Part shown: piece by piece, positions 55,105-63,490 of the stretch
How the letters are laid out: each line of letters opens with the position of its first letter
Numbering within the stretch: the first letter of the stretch is position 1
Origin: Porticoccus sp002390525
GTDB taxonomy: Bacteria > Pseudomonadota > Gammaproteobacteria > Pseudomonadales > Porticoccaceae
Direction of reading: 5' to 3'
DNA: 64,000 nucleotides
Assembly (NCBI GenBank): GCA_943846655.1
Contig: OX044352.1
Coordinates: 434,001-498,000 of the forward strand
The notes under the pieces: generated by a model
The model's input: the letters and a program-made list of their open reading frames with translations, nothing else
Database searches by the model: none
What the model was told of the DNA's origin: nothing
Program-made: the position numbers and the translations under genes

Positions 55105-56658
55105 ATGGCACATGGTCCTGCTAAAGGCATAGGTCGCTGGTTTTTTACAACAAATCACAAAGACATAGGAACTCTGTACCTTTGGTTCAGCTTTGCTATG
55201 TTTTTGATGGGTGGTTTTTTTGCAATGGTTATTCGTGCTGAGCTCTTTCAGCCAGGTATGCAAATTATTAAACCAGAATTCTTTAACCAAATGACTACCA
55301 TGCATGGTCTAGTTATGGTTTTTGGTGCAATTATGCCAGCTTTCGTTGGCCTCGCTAACTGGATGATCCCAATGCAGATCGGTGCTCCAGACATGGCTCT
55401 ACCACGCATGAATAACTTAAGCTTTTGGATTTTACCGATGGCATTTACCATACTAACAGCTACCTTATTCATGGAAGGTGGAGCACCAAATTTTGGGTGG
55501 ACTTTTTATGCGCCTTTGTCAACAACTTATGCTCCACCGACAGTAAACTATTTTATTTTTGGTGTTCATCTCATGGGTGCTTCTTCTATTATGGGCTCTA
55601 TAAACATAATAGCTACAGTTTTGAATATGCGAGCGCCCGGTATGACACTGATGAAAATGCCGATGTTTGTTTGGACATGGTTAATAACCGCATTTTTGTT
55701 AATTGCCGTGATGCCAGTACTGGCCGGTGCAGTAACAATGATGTTAATGGATATCAATTTTGGTACTAGTTTTTTCAATGCTGCAGGTGGTGGTGATCCA
55801 GTGTTATTCCAGCATGTATTTTGGTTCTTTGGGCACCCAGAAGTTTATATTATTATTCTCCCAGCATTTGGTGTTATATCTCATATTATTCCAGCATTCA
55901 GCCGTAAACCGCTCTTTGGTTATAGCTCTATGGTATATGCAACAGCTTCTATTGCCTTCTTGTCTTTCATTGTTTGGGCGCACCATATGTTCTTAGTTGG
56001 TATGCCTATAGGTGGGGAGCTCTATTTCATGTACGCAACAATGCTCATCGCTGTTCCTACCGCTGCGAAAGTCTTTAACTGGATATCAACTATGTTTCGC
56101 GGTTCGCTTACCTTCGAAACACCAATGTTATATGCGGTTGCTTTCGTCATTCTATTTACTATTGGCGGATTCACCGGAATTATGCTGGCTGTCGCTCCAG
56201 CGGATATTCAATATCACGATACATATTTTGTTGTTGCACATTTCCATTATGTAATGGTAGCCGGAGCTATTTTTTCTAGCACAGCAGCTGTTTACTACTG
56301 GTTACCCAAGTGGACTGGTAAAATGTACAACGAAACAATGGGTAAAGTTCAATTTTGGATTGGATTCATTGGATTTAATGTGACTTTCTTTCCGCAGCAT
56401 TTCATAGGACTCGCAGGAATGCCACGTCGATACTCTGATTACGCATTACAATTTTCTGATTGGAATATGATATCCAGTACAGGAGCTTTCATTTATGGAA
56501 CAGCACAATTGTTGTTTCTTTATAATGTGATAACTACAATTCGCTCTGGAAAACCAGTTAGTGAACCAAAAACTTGGGATGGTGCTGAAGGGCTTGAGTG
56601 GACACTACCTACACCAGCTCCGTATCATACCTTTACTACACCCCCGGCAGTAAAATAA
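55105..56658 (+). CDS. coxA: Cytochrome c oxidase subunit I
   Basis: Catalytic subunit holding heme a and the heme a3-CuB centre. HPEVYIIILPAFGVISHI includes the CuB histidine and the cross-linked tyrosine. WAHHMFLVGM holds two more CuB histidines, and FVVAHFHYVMVAG holds the a3 and a ligands. The D-channel glutamate is present in GHPEVY. The 517 residues are complete with twelve helices. Its TAA shares a base with the ATG of the next gene, ctaG, for tight coupling. Confidence 0.99.
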   Translation: MAHGPAKGIGRWFFTTNHKDIGTLYLWFSFAMFLMGGFFAMVIRAELFQPGMQIIKPEFFNQMTTMHGLVMVFGAIMPAFVGLANWMIPMQIGAPDMALPRMNNLSFWILPMAFTILTATLFMEGGAPNFGWTFYAPLSTTYAPPTVNYFIFGVHLMGASSIMGSINIIATVLNMRAPGMTLMKMPMFVWTWLITAFLLIAVMPVLAGAVTMMLMDINFGTSFFNAAGGGDPVLFQHVFWFFGHPEVYIIILPAFGVISHIIPAFSRKPLFGYSSMVYATASIAFLSFIVWAHHMFLVGMPIGGELYFMYATMLIAVPTAAKVFNWISTMFRGSLTFETPMLYAVAFVILFTIGGFTGIMLAVAPADIQYHDTYFVVAHFHYVMVAGAIFSSTAAVYYWLPKWTGKMYNETMGKVQFWIGFIGFNVTFFPQHFIGLAGMPRRYSDYALQFSDWNMISSTGAFIYGTAQLLFLYNVITTIRSGKPVSEPKTWDGAEGLEWTLPTPAPYHTFTTPPAVK

Positions 56659-57224
56659 TGGAAAACAATATCCCAAAAAGCTCTATTAAAAAGACTTTGC
56701 TTAAACTATCAGTTGGAGCAATTGGGATGTTTGTGTTTGCGGTTTTTCTAATGCCCCCTTTATATTATGCTCTATGTGACCTAACTGGCATTGGCGGTAA
56801 AACAGCTGGTCGCTATGAATCGAAAGATACAACAATTGATACAACCCGAACGGTAAAAGTGCAATTCCTTACAATAAATAATGGTTCTATGCCATGGGAT
56901 TTCTCACCTAGAGTTACTGAAGTCGTTGTTCACCCGGGAGAAGCTAAAGCTGTTACTTTTTATGCAAAGAATAGGACTTCAAAAAACATGGTTGCTCAAG
57001 CTGTGCCAAATCTTACTCCATTTAATGCGACTAATTATTTTCATAAAACTGAATGTTTTTGTTTTAACCAACAGCCACTAAATGCTTGGGACGAAATAGA
57101 TATGCCATTAGTATTCATAGTTGATAAAGATATTCCAAAATCAGTTAATACTATTACATTGTCATATACACTTTTTGATATAACTGAAAGTACAAATGAC
57201 TTAACAGTTGCACAGCTTAATTAG
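56658..57224 (+). CDS. ctaG: Cytochrome c oxidase assembly protein CtaG (Cox11)
   Basis: Copper chaperone that inserts CuB into subunit I. It has one N-terminal helix (LLKLSVGAIGMFVFAVFLM) and a periplasmic Ig-like domain. The copper-binding motif CFCFNQQPL lies about residue 138, and PGEAKAVTFYAKN and TLSYTLFDI are family features. The 188 residues are typical. The start at ATG 56658 overlaps the coxA stop (taATG); a longer in-frame extension lies inside coxA. Confidence 0.96.
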   Translation: MENNIPKSSIKKTLLKLSVGAIGMFVFAVFLMPPLYYALCDLTGIGGKTAGRYESKDTTIDTTRTVKVQFLTINNGSMPWDFSPRVTEVVVHPGEAKAVTFYAKNRTSKNMVAQAVPNLTPFNATNYFHKTECFCFNQQPLNAWDEIDMPLVFIVDKDIPKSVNTITLSYTLFDITESTNDLTVAQLN

Positions 57225-57255
57225 TGGCCGCCAAAAAGAATAAAGGAGATAGTTA

Positions 57256-58164
57256 ATGTCAACCGAAGGCGAATATTACGTACCAGAATCAAGTAAGTTA
57301 CCTCTTTTTGCGGCTATAGGGTTGGGTATAATTGCAGTAGGTGCGGGTTCATGGGTGCAAGGCCAAAGCTCCCTAACATTTTGGGTTGGATCATTTGTTA
57401 TCGCTGCGACTTTATATAAATGGTTTAGTATAGTAATAAATGAAAATATGGCCGGTATGAATAGCGATCAGTTGAAACGATCCTATGTTTGGGGCATGAG
57501 CTGGTTTATCTTTTCCGAAGTTATGTTCTTTGCCGTATTTTTTGGGTCTCTATGGTACATAAGGGCATTAGTTTTACCTTGGCTAGGCGGTGAAACTACA
57601 GCAACAACATCAAATGATTTGTTGTGGTCAGGCTTCGAGCCAACATGGCCATTAATGGTAACTCCTGATCAGGCAGCAAACGGTGAATCTGCGCAATTTA
57701 CGGGACCAGAGCAAAATATGAGTTTTCCTGGCTGGGATAGGATATTGCAGTGGTTGCCACTTTGGAATACCGTTATTTTACTTAGTTCGAGTGTTACTGT
57801 TCATATTGCACATACAGGTCTTAAAAATAACGATCGTAAGAAATTTAATTTATGGTTGGGTATAACAGTTTTACTCGGTATGATTTTTCTGGTGCTTCAA
57901 GCTGAGGAGTATATAGAAGCCTATGTGCACATGGGTTTAACACTTGAGTCTGGAATATACGGCACGATCTTTTTTATGATGACAGGTTTTCATGGAGCTC
58001 ATGTAACATTTGGAACGATTATGCTACTTGTTCAGTTCCTTAGAGGCCTAAAAGGCCATTTTAACGATAAAGATCAGTTTGGTTTTGAAGCGGCATCATG
58101 GTATTGGCATTTCGTTGATGTTGTCTGGGTTGGGTTGTTCTTATTTGTTTATATTCTGGCCTAA
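57256..58164 (+). CDS. coxC: Cytochrome c oxidase subunit III
   Basis: Core structural subunit of the oxidase. It starts MSTEGEYYVPESSKLPLF and has seven hydrophobic segments, with WFIFSEVMFFAVFFGSLWY, GFHGAHVTFGTIMLL and a C-terminal SWYWHFVDVVWVGLFLFVY that are diagnostic. The length of 302 fits. It lies 31 bases after ctaG, preceded by an AAAGGAG ribosome site. Confidence 0.98.
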   Translation: MSTEGEYYVPESSKLPLFAAIGLGIIAVGAGSWVQGQSSLTFWVGSFVIAATLYKWFSIVINENMAGMNSDQLKRSYVWGMSWFIFSEVMFFAVFFGSLWYIRALVLPWLGGETTATTSNDLLWSGFEPTWPLMVTPDQAANGESAQFTGPEQNMSFPGWDRILQWLPLWNTVILLSSSVTVHIAHTGLKNNDRKKFNLWLGITVLLGMIFLVLQAEEYIEAYVHMGLTLESGIYGTIFFMMTGFHGAHVTFGTIMLLVQFLRGLKGHFNDKDQFGFEAASWYWHFVDVVWVGLFLFVYILA

Positions 58165-58199
58165 TAAATTTTACGAATATTAACATTTAAAATTTAAAT

Positions 58200-58457
58200 T
58201 TAAGGTTTTGTAGTTAGTGGGATGAGTCGTTCAGGATGTAGCTTTTTATCCCATGGCGCTTTACTACCGAGTTGGCCCGAATAAACCCCCCAAGAAATTG
58301 TCAAAAGTAATAGTACTGCTAATGAGACTCGAATTCCCAAAGCATAAAGAGTCCTCCTTTTAGAATTTCCAACATCTTTCATTAGAAAAACTAAAGCACT
58401 ACTGAGACTTACTATAATACCTATAAATAAAATAACTATAACAACTTTTAGAAGCAT
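58200..58457 (-). CDS. Twin transmembrane protein (DUF2909 family)
   Basis: An 85-residue protein with two helices (VVIVILFIGIIVSLSSALVF and IRVSLAVLLLLTISWGVYSG) of a small family found inside cox clusters of gammaproteobacteria; its role is unknown, perhaps in oxidase assembly. It is on the opposite strand to its neighbours. A very strong AGAGGAGG ribosome site precedes its ATG. Confidence 0.85.
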   Translation of the reverse strand: MLLKVVIVILFIGIIVSLSSALVFLMKDVGNSKRRTLYALGIRVSLAVLLLLTISWGVYSGQLGSKAPWDKKLHPERLIPLTTKP

Positions 58458-58580
58458 AAATATTCCTCCTCTGGTGGGTGAACCTAAATGTTATTGTATT
58501 GTAGCGTTTAAATATTAAAATAGGTAAATCAAAAAAAATTTTATGGTTATCTTTTTCAATAGAAATTTGAAAGGTGAGCA

Positions 58581-59366
58581 GTGACACAACAAACTAAGAA
58601 AACGAAAACTCATTTCCAATGGCAATTTAATTGGAAGATTATCTTATTCGTATTATTTTTTTTACCGGTAACTGTTAGCTTGGCATTTTGGCAAGTTGAT
58701 AGAGCAGAGGAAAAAAATAATTTGTTGAGCATATATAAAGGTCGAGCTGAAGCTGCACCAATTTCACTCTCTTTAGTAAAAAGCAGTTACGCTCAGAGCG
58801 GCAATCAGATCGAGAGCCCAGATTATGTGAGGGTAAACATAGATGGAAAATATGATAATCAATCCACATTGTTATTAGATAATCGCGTCAGCAACGGTCG
58901 ACCTGGATATGATGTAATAAGCCCATTTAAGGCAGTCAATGGGCAGTGGATTTTGGTCAATCGTGGTTGGATTGCTGCAGATCTAGACCGTAGAATATTA
59001 CCTAAAATACCTATTATCACTGCATCGGTAAGTATAACCGGTTACTTATATCGTTCTCCTGGAAAACAAATTATGCTTGGTGACGATCCATGGGTTAAAG
59101 GAGAAAGCCCAATAGTCATACAAAGTCTCGATCCTGAAATAATATCCAAAAAATTAGGTACTAAGTTTTATGATTTTAGTCTTAGGTTAAATGCATCAGA
59201 GATTGGCGCTTTAAAAACAGGGTGGCCTGTCGTAAACGTTCAACCAAGGAAACATACAGGTTATGCATTTCAATGGTCAGCACTCGCGCTAGCTTTAATA
59301 GTTTTAGCAATTTTTGCTAACTCAAATCTAGGGCAGGTCATCGGTTCTAGGCGTAGTAAAATTTAA
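58581..59366 (+). CDS. SURF1 family cytochrome c oxidase assembly protein
   Basis: Helps heme a insertion into subunit I. Two helices flank a periplasmic domain: the first is LFVLFFLPVTVSLAFWQVDRA and is near the N-terminus, the second (WSALALALIVLAIFA) near the C-terminus. VNRGWIAADLDRR and NVQPRKHTGYAFQW are the Surf1 signatures. It starts at GTG 58581, after AAAGGTG. It has 261 residues, complete. Confidence 0.93.
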   Translation: MTQQTKKTKTHFQWQFNWKIILFVLFFLPVTVSLAFWQVDRAEEKNNLLSIYKGRAEAAPISLSLVKSSYAQSGNQIESPDYVRVNIDGKYDNQSTLLLDNRVSNGRPGYDVISPFKAVNGQWILVNRGWIAADLDRRILPKIPIITASVSITGYLYRSPGKQIMLGDDPWVKGESPIVIQSLDPEIISKKLGTKFYDFSLRLNASEIGALKTGWPVVNVQPRKHTGYAFQWSALALALIVLAIFANSNLGQVIGSRRSKI

Positions 59367-59386
59367 TCTTAGATGGAGTATTTGTA

Positions 59387-60013
59387 GTGGAAAAAAGTAA
59401 TATGAAAGGACAATGGCAAGTATGGTTTATGATAATAATGCTCGGGGGTGTTGTTGCCTTAGGGTTTTTGATTTACCCTAAAACCGAAGATCAAAGAAAT
59501 AGTCTGTTATCTAAATTAGGAACAACTAATCACGGTAATTTTATTGTTCCTCCCGCATCGATTAAAGATTTAAATCTAAAATCCGTAGACGGTCAAATCT
59601 GGGATTTTTCAGATAAAAAACCTAAATGGAGATTAATAATCGCTGGTGATCAAGAGTGTTCAGACCAGTGTCGAGAATTACTTTATCTCACACGACAAGT
59701 TCATATTAGTTTAGGTAAATATAGTCGAAGATTCGAGCGTCTCTATATTTCTTTGGATCAAACTATGGGAGCTGAGGTTTTAGAGTTCTTAAAATTGAAT
59801 CACCCTTTTTTAAAAGTTATACATGGGGATGAAAAAGAATTCGAGTCTATGCTTGCAAAAACTAGTACTCCTTTTTATAAGCAAGATATCAAAACTAACC
59901 GAGCGTATCTTGTTGATCAACAGGGCTTTGCCATGATGTCATATGATTTGTCTCACAAAGGAACCGAAATCATAGAAGATATTGAGCACTTAATGAAGTA
60001 TTCTTCTCAGTAG
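59387..60013 (+). CDS. Thioredoxin-fold oxidase assembly protein with CxxxC motif
   Basis: Found in the oxidase clusters of Pseudomonas and relatives and of uncertain function. A single N-terminal helix (QVWFMIIMLGGVVALGFLIY) anchors a periplasmic Sco/thioredoxin-like domain. The motif Cys91-SDQ-Cys95 resembles the copper or redox CxxxC of Sco proteins, but the downstream histidine region differs. LLYLTRQVHISLGKY is shared with the family as I remember it. It starts at GTG 59387, 20 bases after SURF1. A role in copper delivery or thiol reduction for CuA is inference. Confidence 0.75.
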   Translation: MEKSNMKGQWQVWFMIIMLGGVVALGFLIYPKTEDQRNSLLSKLGTTNHGNFIVPPASIKDLNLKSVDGQIWDFSDKKPKWRLIIAGDQECSDQCRELLYLTRQVHISLGKYSRRFERLYISLDQTMGAEVLEFLKLNHPFLKVIHGDEKEFESMLAKTSTPFYKQDIKTNRAYLVDQQGFAMMSYDLSHKGTEIIEDIEHLMKYSSQ

Positions 60014-60072
60014 TTTGCCCCCTGCACACTTCTTATAAACTAAAAAATTCAAAGGATAAGAATTAAAACATT

Positions 60073-61083
60073 TTGCTAAGTCTAGGTGTAAATTTATCCA
60101 ATAAATGCTTTTTTTTAACGGCGACCTCAGCTGTTATTTTTTCTATTATTAATTTAACTCTTAATATTTATTCACGTTTTGAAGATACTAGCTTTGATTG
60201 CTTAGAATGGTTAGATTGCATGGGTAATTTTTATATTACCGATGTAAGTTTAATTAGTAATTTAAGATACTACATCAGTGTGATTGGCTGGCAGGAAATA
60301 ATAAACCAAATTTCTCATTTTATGTTGATTGTTACGGTTACGATCTTGGTGATCAAATCATGGTTTCTACGAAAGAAAAACAAAATTTTATATCAATTAT
60401 CAATCTTCATATTGCTTACAATTTTTTTGCATACTTTCATGAGCATGTGGTTTTCTGATATGTTCGTTTTACCTCAAATAGCTTTATTGCATTTTAAATT
60501 GGGTGTCATCATATCTCTACTATTATGGATATACGCAGTGAGAACTCAGAAAAATAACTGGTCAGTATCAAAAAAAAACATTCATAGGTTTAATAAAACT
60601 AAGCCATGGATCACTTTAGCGATTATAATAAGCATGATAGAGATTGCACTAGGAGGGTGGACAAGTGTAAAGTTTGCTTCATTTGCCTGTACAGACTTTC
60701 CATTATGCCAAAATTCATGGTGGCCAGCGATGGACTTGAAGGAAGGGTTTAACTTTAACAAACCTTTAGGTTTAGAGGCTTTAGACAGTCAGCCTCGCAT
60801 AGCTATACATATGGTGCATAGGCTTGGGGTTTTGGTTGCAACGATTTATGTTTTAGGTTTGTCTATTTTTTTGTTAAAGACGCCTTTCTATGAGATAAAT
60901 CAAGCAGCTAGAGTGCTGATGTGTATTTTGTTCATCCGAATGATTTTTTTAGCTTATGCTGGATATTTACAAGATATAGTTTTTTTAACAATTGTTTATA
61001 ACTTAGGAGGCCTAACGTTATTGTTAGTTCTTGCTGGTCTTGCAGTCAAAATGACTTATGTTAGCAACAACAATTTTAATTAA
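60073..61083 (+). CDS. ctaA: Heme A synthase-like protein (CtaA/COX15 family), divergent
   Basis: Membrane protein that should oxidise heme O to heme A. Eight hydrophobic helices in two similar halves, GGWTSVKFASFACTDFPLC and IHMVHRLGVLVAT identify the family, and His140 and His246/249 match the ligands of helices 4 and 6. Two expected histidines are replaced: helix 2 reads EIINQISH (Asn78 where EMxHR has His), and helix 8 reads VYNLGGL (Tyr309 where HN is typical). The start TTG 60073 is the only usual in-frame start after a stop at 60064-60066. Its neighbours are the CxxxC protein and ctaB. It may work with altered ligation. Confidence 0.85.
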   Translation: MLSLGVNLSNKCFFLTATSAVIFSIINLTLNIYSRFEDTSFDCLEWLDCMGNFYITDVSLISNLRYYISVIGWQEIINQISHFMLIVTVTILVIKSWFLRKKNKILYQLSIFILLTIFLHTFMSMWFSDMFVLPQIALLHFKLGVIISLLLWIYAVRTQKNNWSVSKKNIHRFNKTKPWITLAIIISMIEIALGGWTSVKFASFACTDFPLCQNSWWPAMDLKEGFNFNKPLGLEALDSQPRIAIHMVHRLGVLVATIYVLGLSIFLLKTPFYEINQAARVLMCILFIRMIFLAYAGYLQDIVFLTIVYNLGGLTLLLVLAGLAVKMTYVSNNNFN

Positions 61084-61092
61084 GGTGTTAAG

Positions 61093-61983
61093 GTGACAAA
61101 AATAGCAGCGACTGATTTAGAGAAGACTAGTTTCAGGGATTATTTGGAGCTGACTAAGCCTAAAGTAGTTGCATTAATGATCCTAACTTCAATTATTGGT
61201 ATGTTTTTATCAGTGCCTGGTATGGTGCCTATAGATGTACTTATATTAGGCAATGTGGGAATAGCTCTATGTGCTGGTGCCGCTGCCGTTATAAACCATG
61301 TGGTAGATCGAAAAATTGATCTCAAAATGTCTAGAACACTAAACCGTCCAGTTGCTAAAGGAAGAGTAAGCCCCTATCAGGCGTTGCTTTTTTCGACGAT
61401 ACTAGGTTTGATCGGTATGGCTATTTTGCTAGTTTATATCAATTCTTTAACTGCATGGTTAACACTTGCTTCTTTGTTCGGTTATGCAGTACTTTATACT
61501 TCGTACTTAAAACGAGCAACACCGCAGAATATTGTCATAGGTGGATTAGCTGGAGCAGTTCCTCCATTATTGGGTTGGACGGCTGTAACTGGTGAGATAC
61601 ACGGCCATGCATTACTATTAGTTTTGATAATTTTCGCTTGGACACCGCCCCATTTCTGGGCCTTAGCTGTTCATCGTAAAGATGAATATGCAAAAGCAGA
61701 AATTCCTATGTTGCCAGTTACACATGGAGAAAAATATACAAAAATAAGCATTCTCTTATATACCGTATTGATGATACTGGTAACTTTATTACCTTTTGCA
61801 GTGGGAATGAGTGGTTGGCTATATATTTTAGGGGCACTAATCTTGGGAGCTGGTTTTTTATATTGGGCGATTATGATGATGCTTGATCGTAATCCAAACG
61901 CAGGTATGGATACTTTCAAGTATTCTATAGTTTATTTAATGGCATTATTTATAATTATGCTAGTCGATCATTATTTCATTTGA
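61093..61983 (+). CDS. ctaB: Heme O synthase (protoheme IX farnesyltransferase)
   Basis: UbiA-type prenyltransferase that adds farnesyl to heme B, the substrate for heme A synthase. The conserved segments are NHVVDRKIDLKMSRTLNRP (aspartate-rich), ATPQNIVIGGLAGAVPPLLG, TPPHFWALAVHRKDEYAKA and a helix-rich C-terminus. At 296 residues it is complete. It starts at GTG 61093, 9 bases after ctaA. Confidence 0.97.
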   Translation: MTKIAATDLEKTSFRDYLELTKPKVVALMILTSIIGMFLSVPGMVPIDVLILGNVGIALCAGAAAVINHVVDRKIDLKMSRTLNRPVAKGRVSPYQALLFSTILGLIGMAILLVYINSLTAWLTLASLFGYAVLYTSYLKRATPQNIVIGGLAGAVPPLLGWTAVTGEIHGHALLLVLIIFAWTPPHFWALAVHRKDEYAKAEIPMLPVTHGEKYTKISILLYTVLMILVTLLPFAVGMSGWLYILGALILGAGFLYWAIMMMLDRNPNAGMDTFKYSIVYLMALFIIMLVDHYFI

Positions 61984-62039
61984 AGTGCTTTGTTTATAGA
62001 AAATTACAGTGTCATCAGTACAGGAAGGTTTGAGTAATT

Positions 62040-62699
62040 ATGACTGAAAAAATAATTAATAAAGGGATTCGCAATACTCTGTTAGGAATCTTTATATTTG
62101 TATTCTTAATTATGCTCGCATTTCTCAATAAAATTAATACTGAGTATATTCTTACCCATGAAGAGTTAATGGACAAAGGTGCAGTCTTGCTAGATACACC
62201 AAGGAAATTTAGTGGATTCGATCTGGTTAATCACGATGGACAGCCTTTCACTATGAAAAACTTACAAGGCAAATGGACATTATTATTTTTTGGCTTTACC
62301 CATTGTCCAGATATCTGTCCAACTACTATGGCTACGGCAGCTAACTTTTATGATTCCTTATCAGGTGAGGATCAAAATAAGATACAAATTGCACTGATTT
62401 CTCTCGATCCAGAGAGAGACACCGCAGAAAAACTCTCTCAATATGTAGCTTATTTTAATAAAGATTTTATAGGAGCTACAGCTAACAAATACGTATTAAT
62501 GAGTCTTGGTGTTCAGTTGAATGCGCCTTATTCAAAAGTTTCAATAGATGAAAAAAATTATACAATTGATCATAGCGGTAATATAGTTATCATCAATCCT
62601 TATGGGCACTATCATGGTTTCTTCAGGCCTCCATTTGACCCTGAAAAAATGAAAGTTTCCTTAGAATCAATTATACTTGCCTTTGATAAACAACATTAA
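62040..62699 (+). CDS. SCO1/SenC copper chaperone
   Basis: Delivers copper or reduces thiols for the CuA site of subunit II. One N-terminal helix precedes a thioredoxin fold; the motif is CPDICPTTM in GFTHCPDICPTTMA, with the third ligand histidine in DHSGNIVIINP. It has 219 residues, full length. It ends the cox assembly string (ctaA-ctaB-sco), and the stop is 2 bases from the end of znuB on the other strand. Confidence 0.96.
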   Translation: MTEKIINKGIRNTLLGIFIFVFLIMLAFLNKINTEYILTHEELMDKGAVLLDTPRKFSGFDLVNHDGQPFTMKNLQGKWTLLFFGFTHCPDICPTTMATAANFYDSLSGEDQNKIQIALISLDPERDTAEKLSQYVAYFNKDFIGATANKYVLMSLGVQLNAPYSKVSIDEKNYTIDHSGNIVIINPYGHYHGFFRPPFDPEKMKVSLESIILAFDKQH

Positions 62700-62701
62700 T
62701 T

Positions 62702-63490
62702 TCATTGATTTTTTTTGTTGGTGAGTGAAATCAAAAATAGAAGTCCTGCGCTTAGAACTATCGATGGTCCAGCAGGAGTATCTATAAACCATGATGCCAG
62801 CAGCCCTAATACAACAGAAAAAGAACCTATTAGGCTTGCAAAAAAAGCCATTTGTTCTGGTGTCTTTGAATAACTCCTTGCTGTCGCCGCCGGAATAATA
62901 AGCAGTGATGTTATTAATAGCACGCCAACCACTTTCATGGCAACAGCAATTACTAGTGCTATAAGCAGCATAAACATCATTCGAACTAATTTAAATTTTA
63001 CACCTTCGGTCCTACCTAAATCCTCATCAATAGTTATCGCTAATAGCGGATCCCATATTTTTACTAACATTAATAATGTAATAGTACTTATTATATATAC
63101 AGTAATAACGTCTTTAAAATTTACGGTTAAAAGATCGCCAAACAAAAGACTCATTAAGTCTACCTTCACATTTGGCATCAATGTAATTACAACCAATCCA
63201 AATGCTAAAGATGTATGCGAAAGTATTCCAAGTAATGTATCAGAAGCAAGATTCTTATTTTGCTCTAATCCGACAAGTATTAATGCAAATACGAGACAAG
63301 TAAAAATTACAGATAGTGTCGTATTAAGTGAAAAAATTAAACCGAGGGCAATGCCTAGTAATGACGAATGCGCAAGTGTATCTCCGAAATATGCCATACG
63401 ACGCCACACAATAAATGTGCCAAGAGGCCCGGTTATTAATGCAACGCCTATACCAGCAAGTAACGCAAATAAAAGAACGTCAATCATGAC
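62702..63490 (-). CDS. znuB: Zinc ABC transporter permease ZnuB
   Basis: Inner-membrane subunit of the high-affinity zinc importer ZnuABC. The N-terminal MIDVLLFALLAGIGVALITG and WRRMAYFGDTLAHSSLLG match E. coli ZnuB; about eight hydrophobic helices follow. I start at ATG 63490, which has GGA seven bases upstream and aligns with that N-terminus; 63499 and 63505 are in-frame alternatives. It overlaps znuC by 11 bases with this start, so the two are translated together. Confidence 0.94.
   Translation of the reverse strand, partial: VMIDVLLFALLAGIGVALITGPLGTFIVWRRMAYFGDTLAHSSLLGIALGLIFSLNTTLSVIFTCLVFALILVGLEQNKNLASDTLLGILSHTSLAFGLVVITLMPNVKVDLMSLLFGDLLTVNFKDVITVYIISTITLLMLVKIWDPLLAITIDEDLGRTEGVKFKLVRMMFMLLIALVIAVAMKVVGVLLITSLLIIPAATARSYSKTPEQMAFFASLIGSFSVVLGLLASWFIDTPAGPSIVLSAGLLFLISLTNKKNQ

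Noticed and set aside
55248..56254. Open frames of up to 114 codons overlapping coxA in other frames
   Set aside because: coxA is complete and conserved along its length; these frames follow from its biased codon use.
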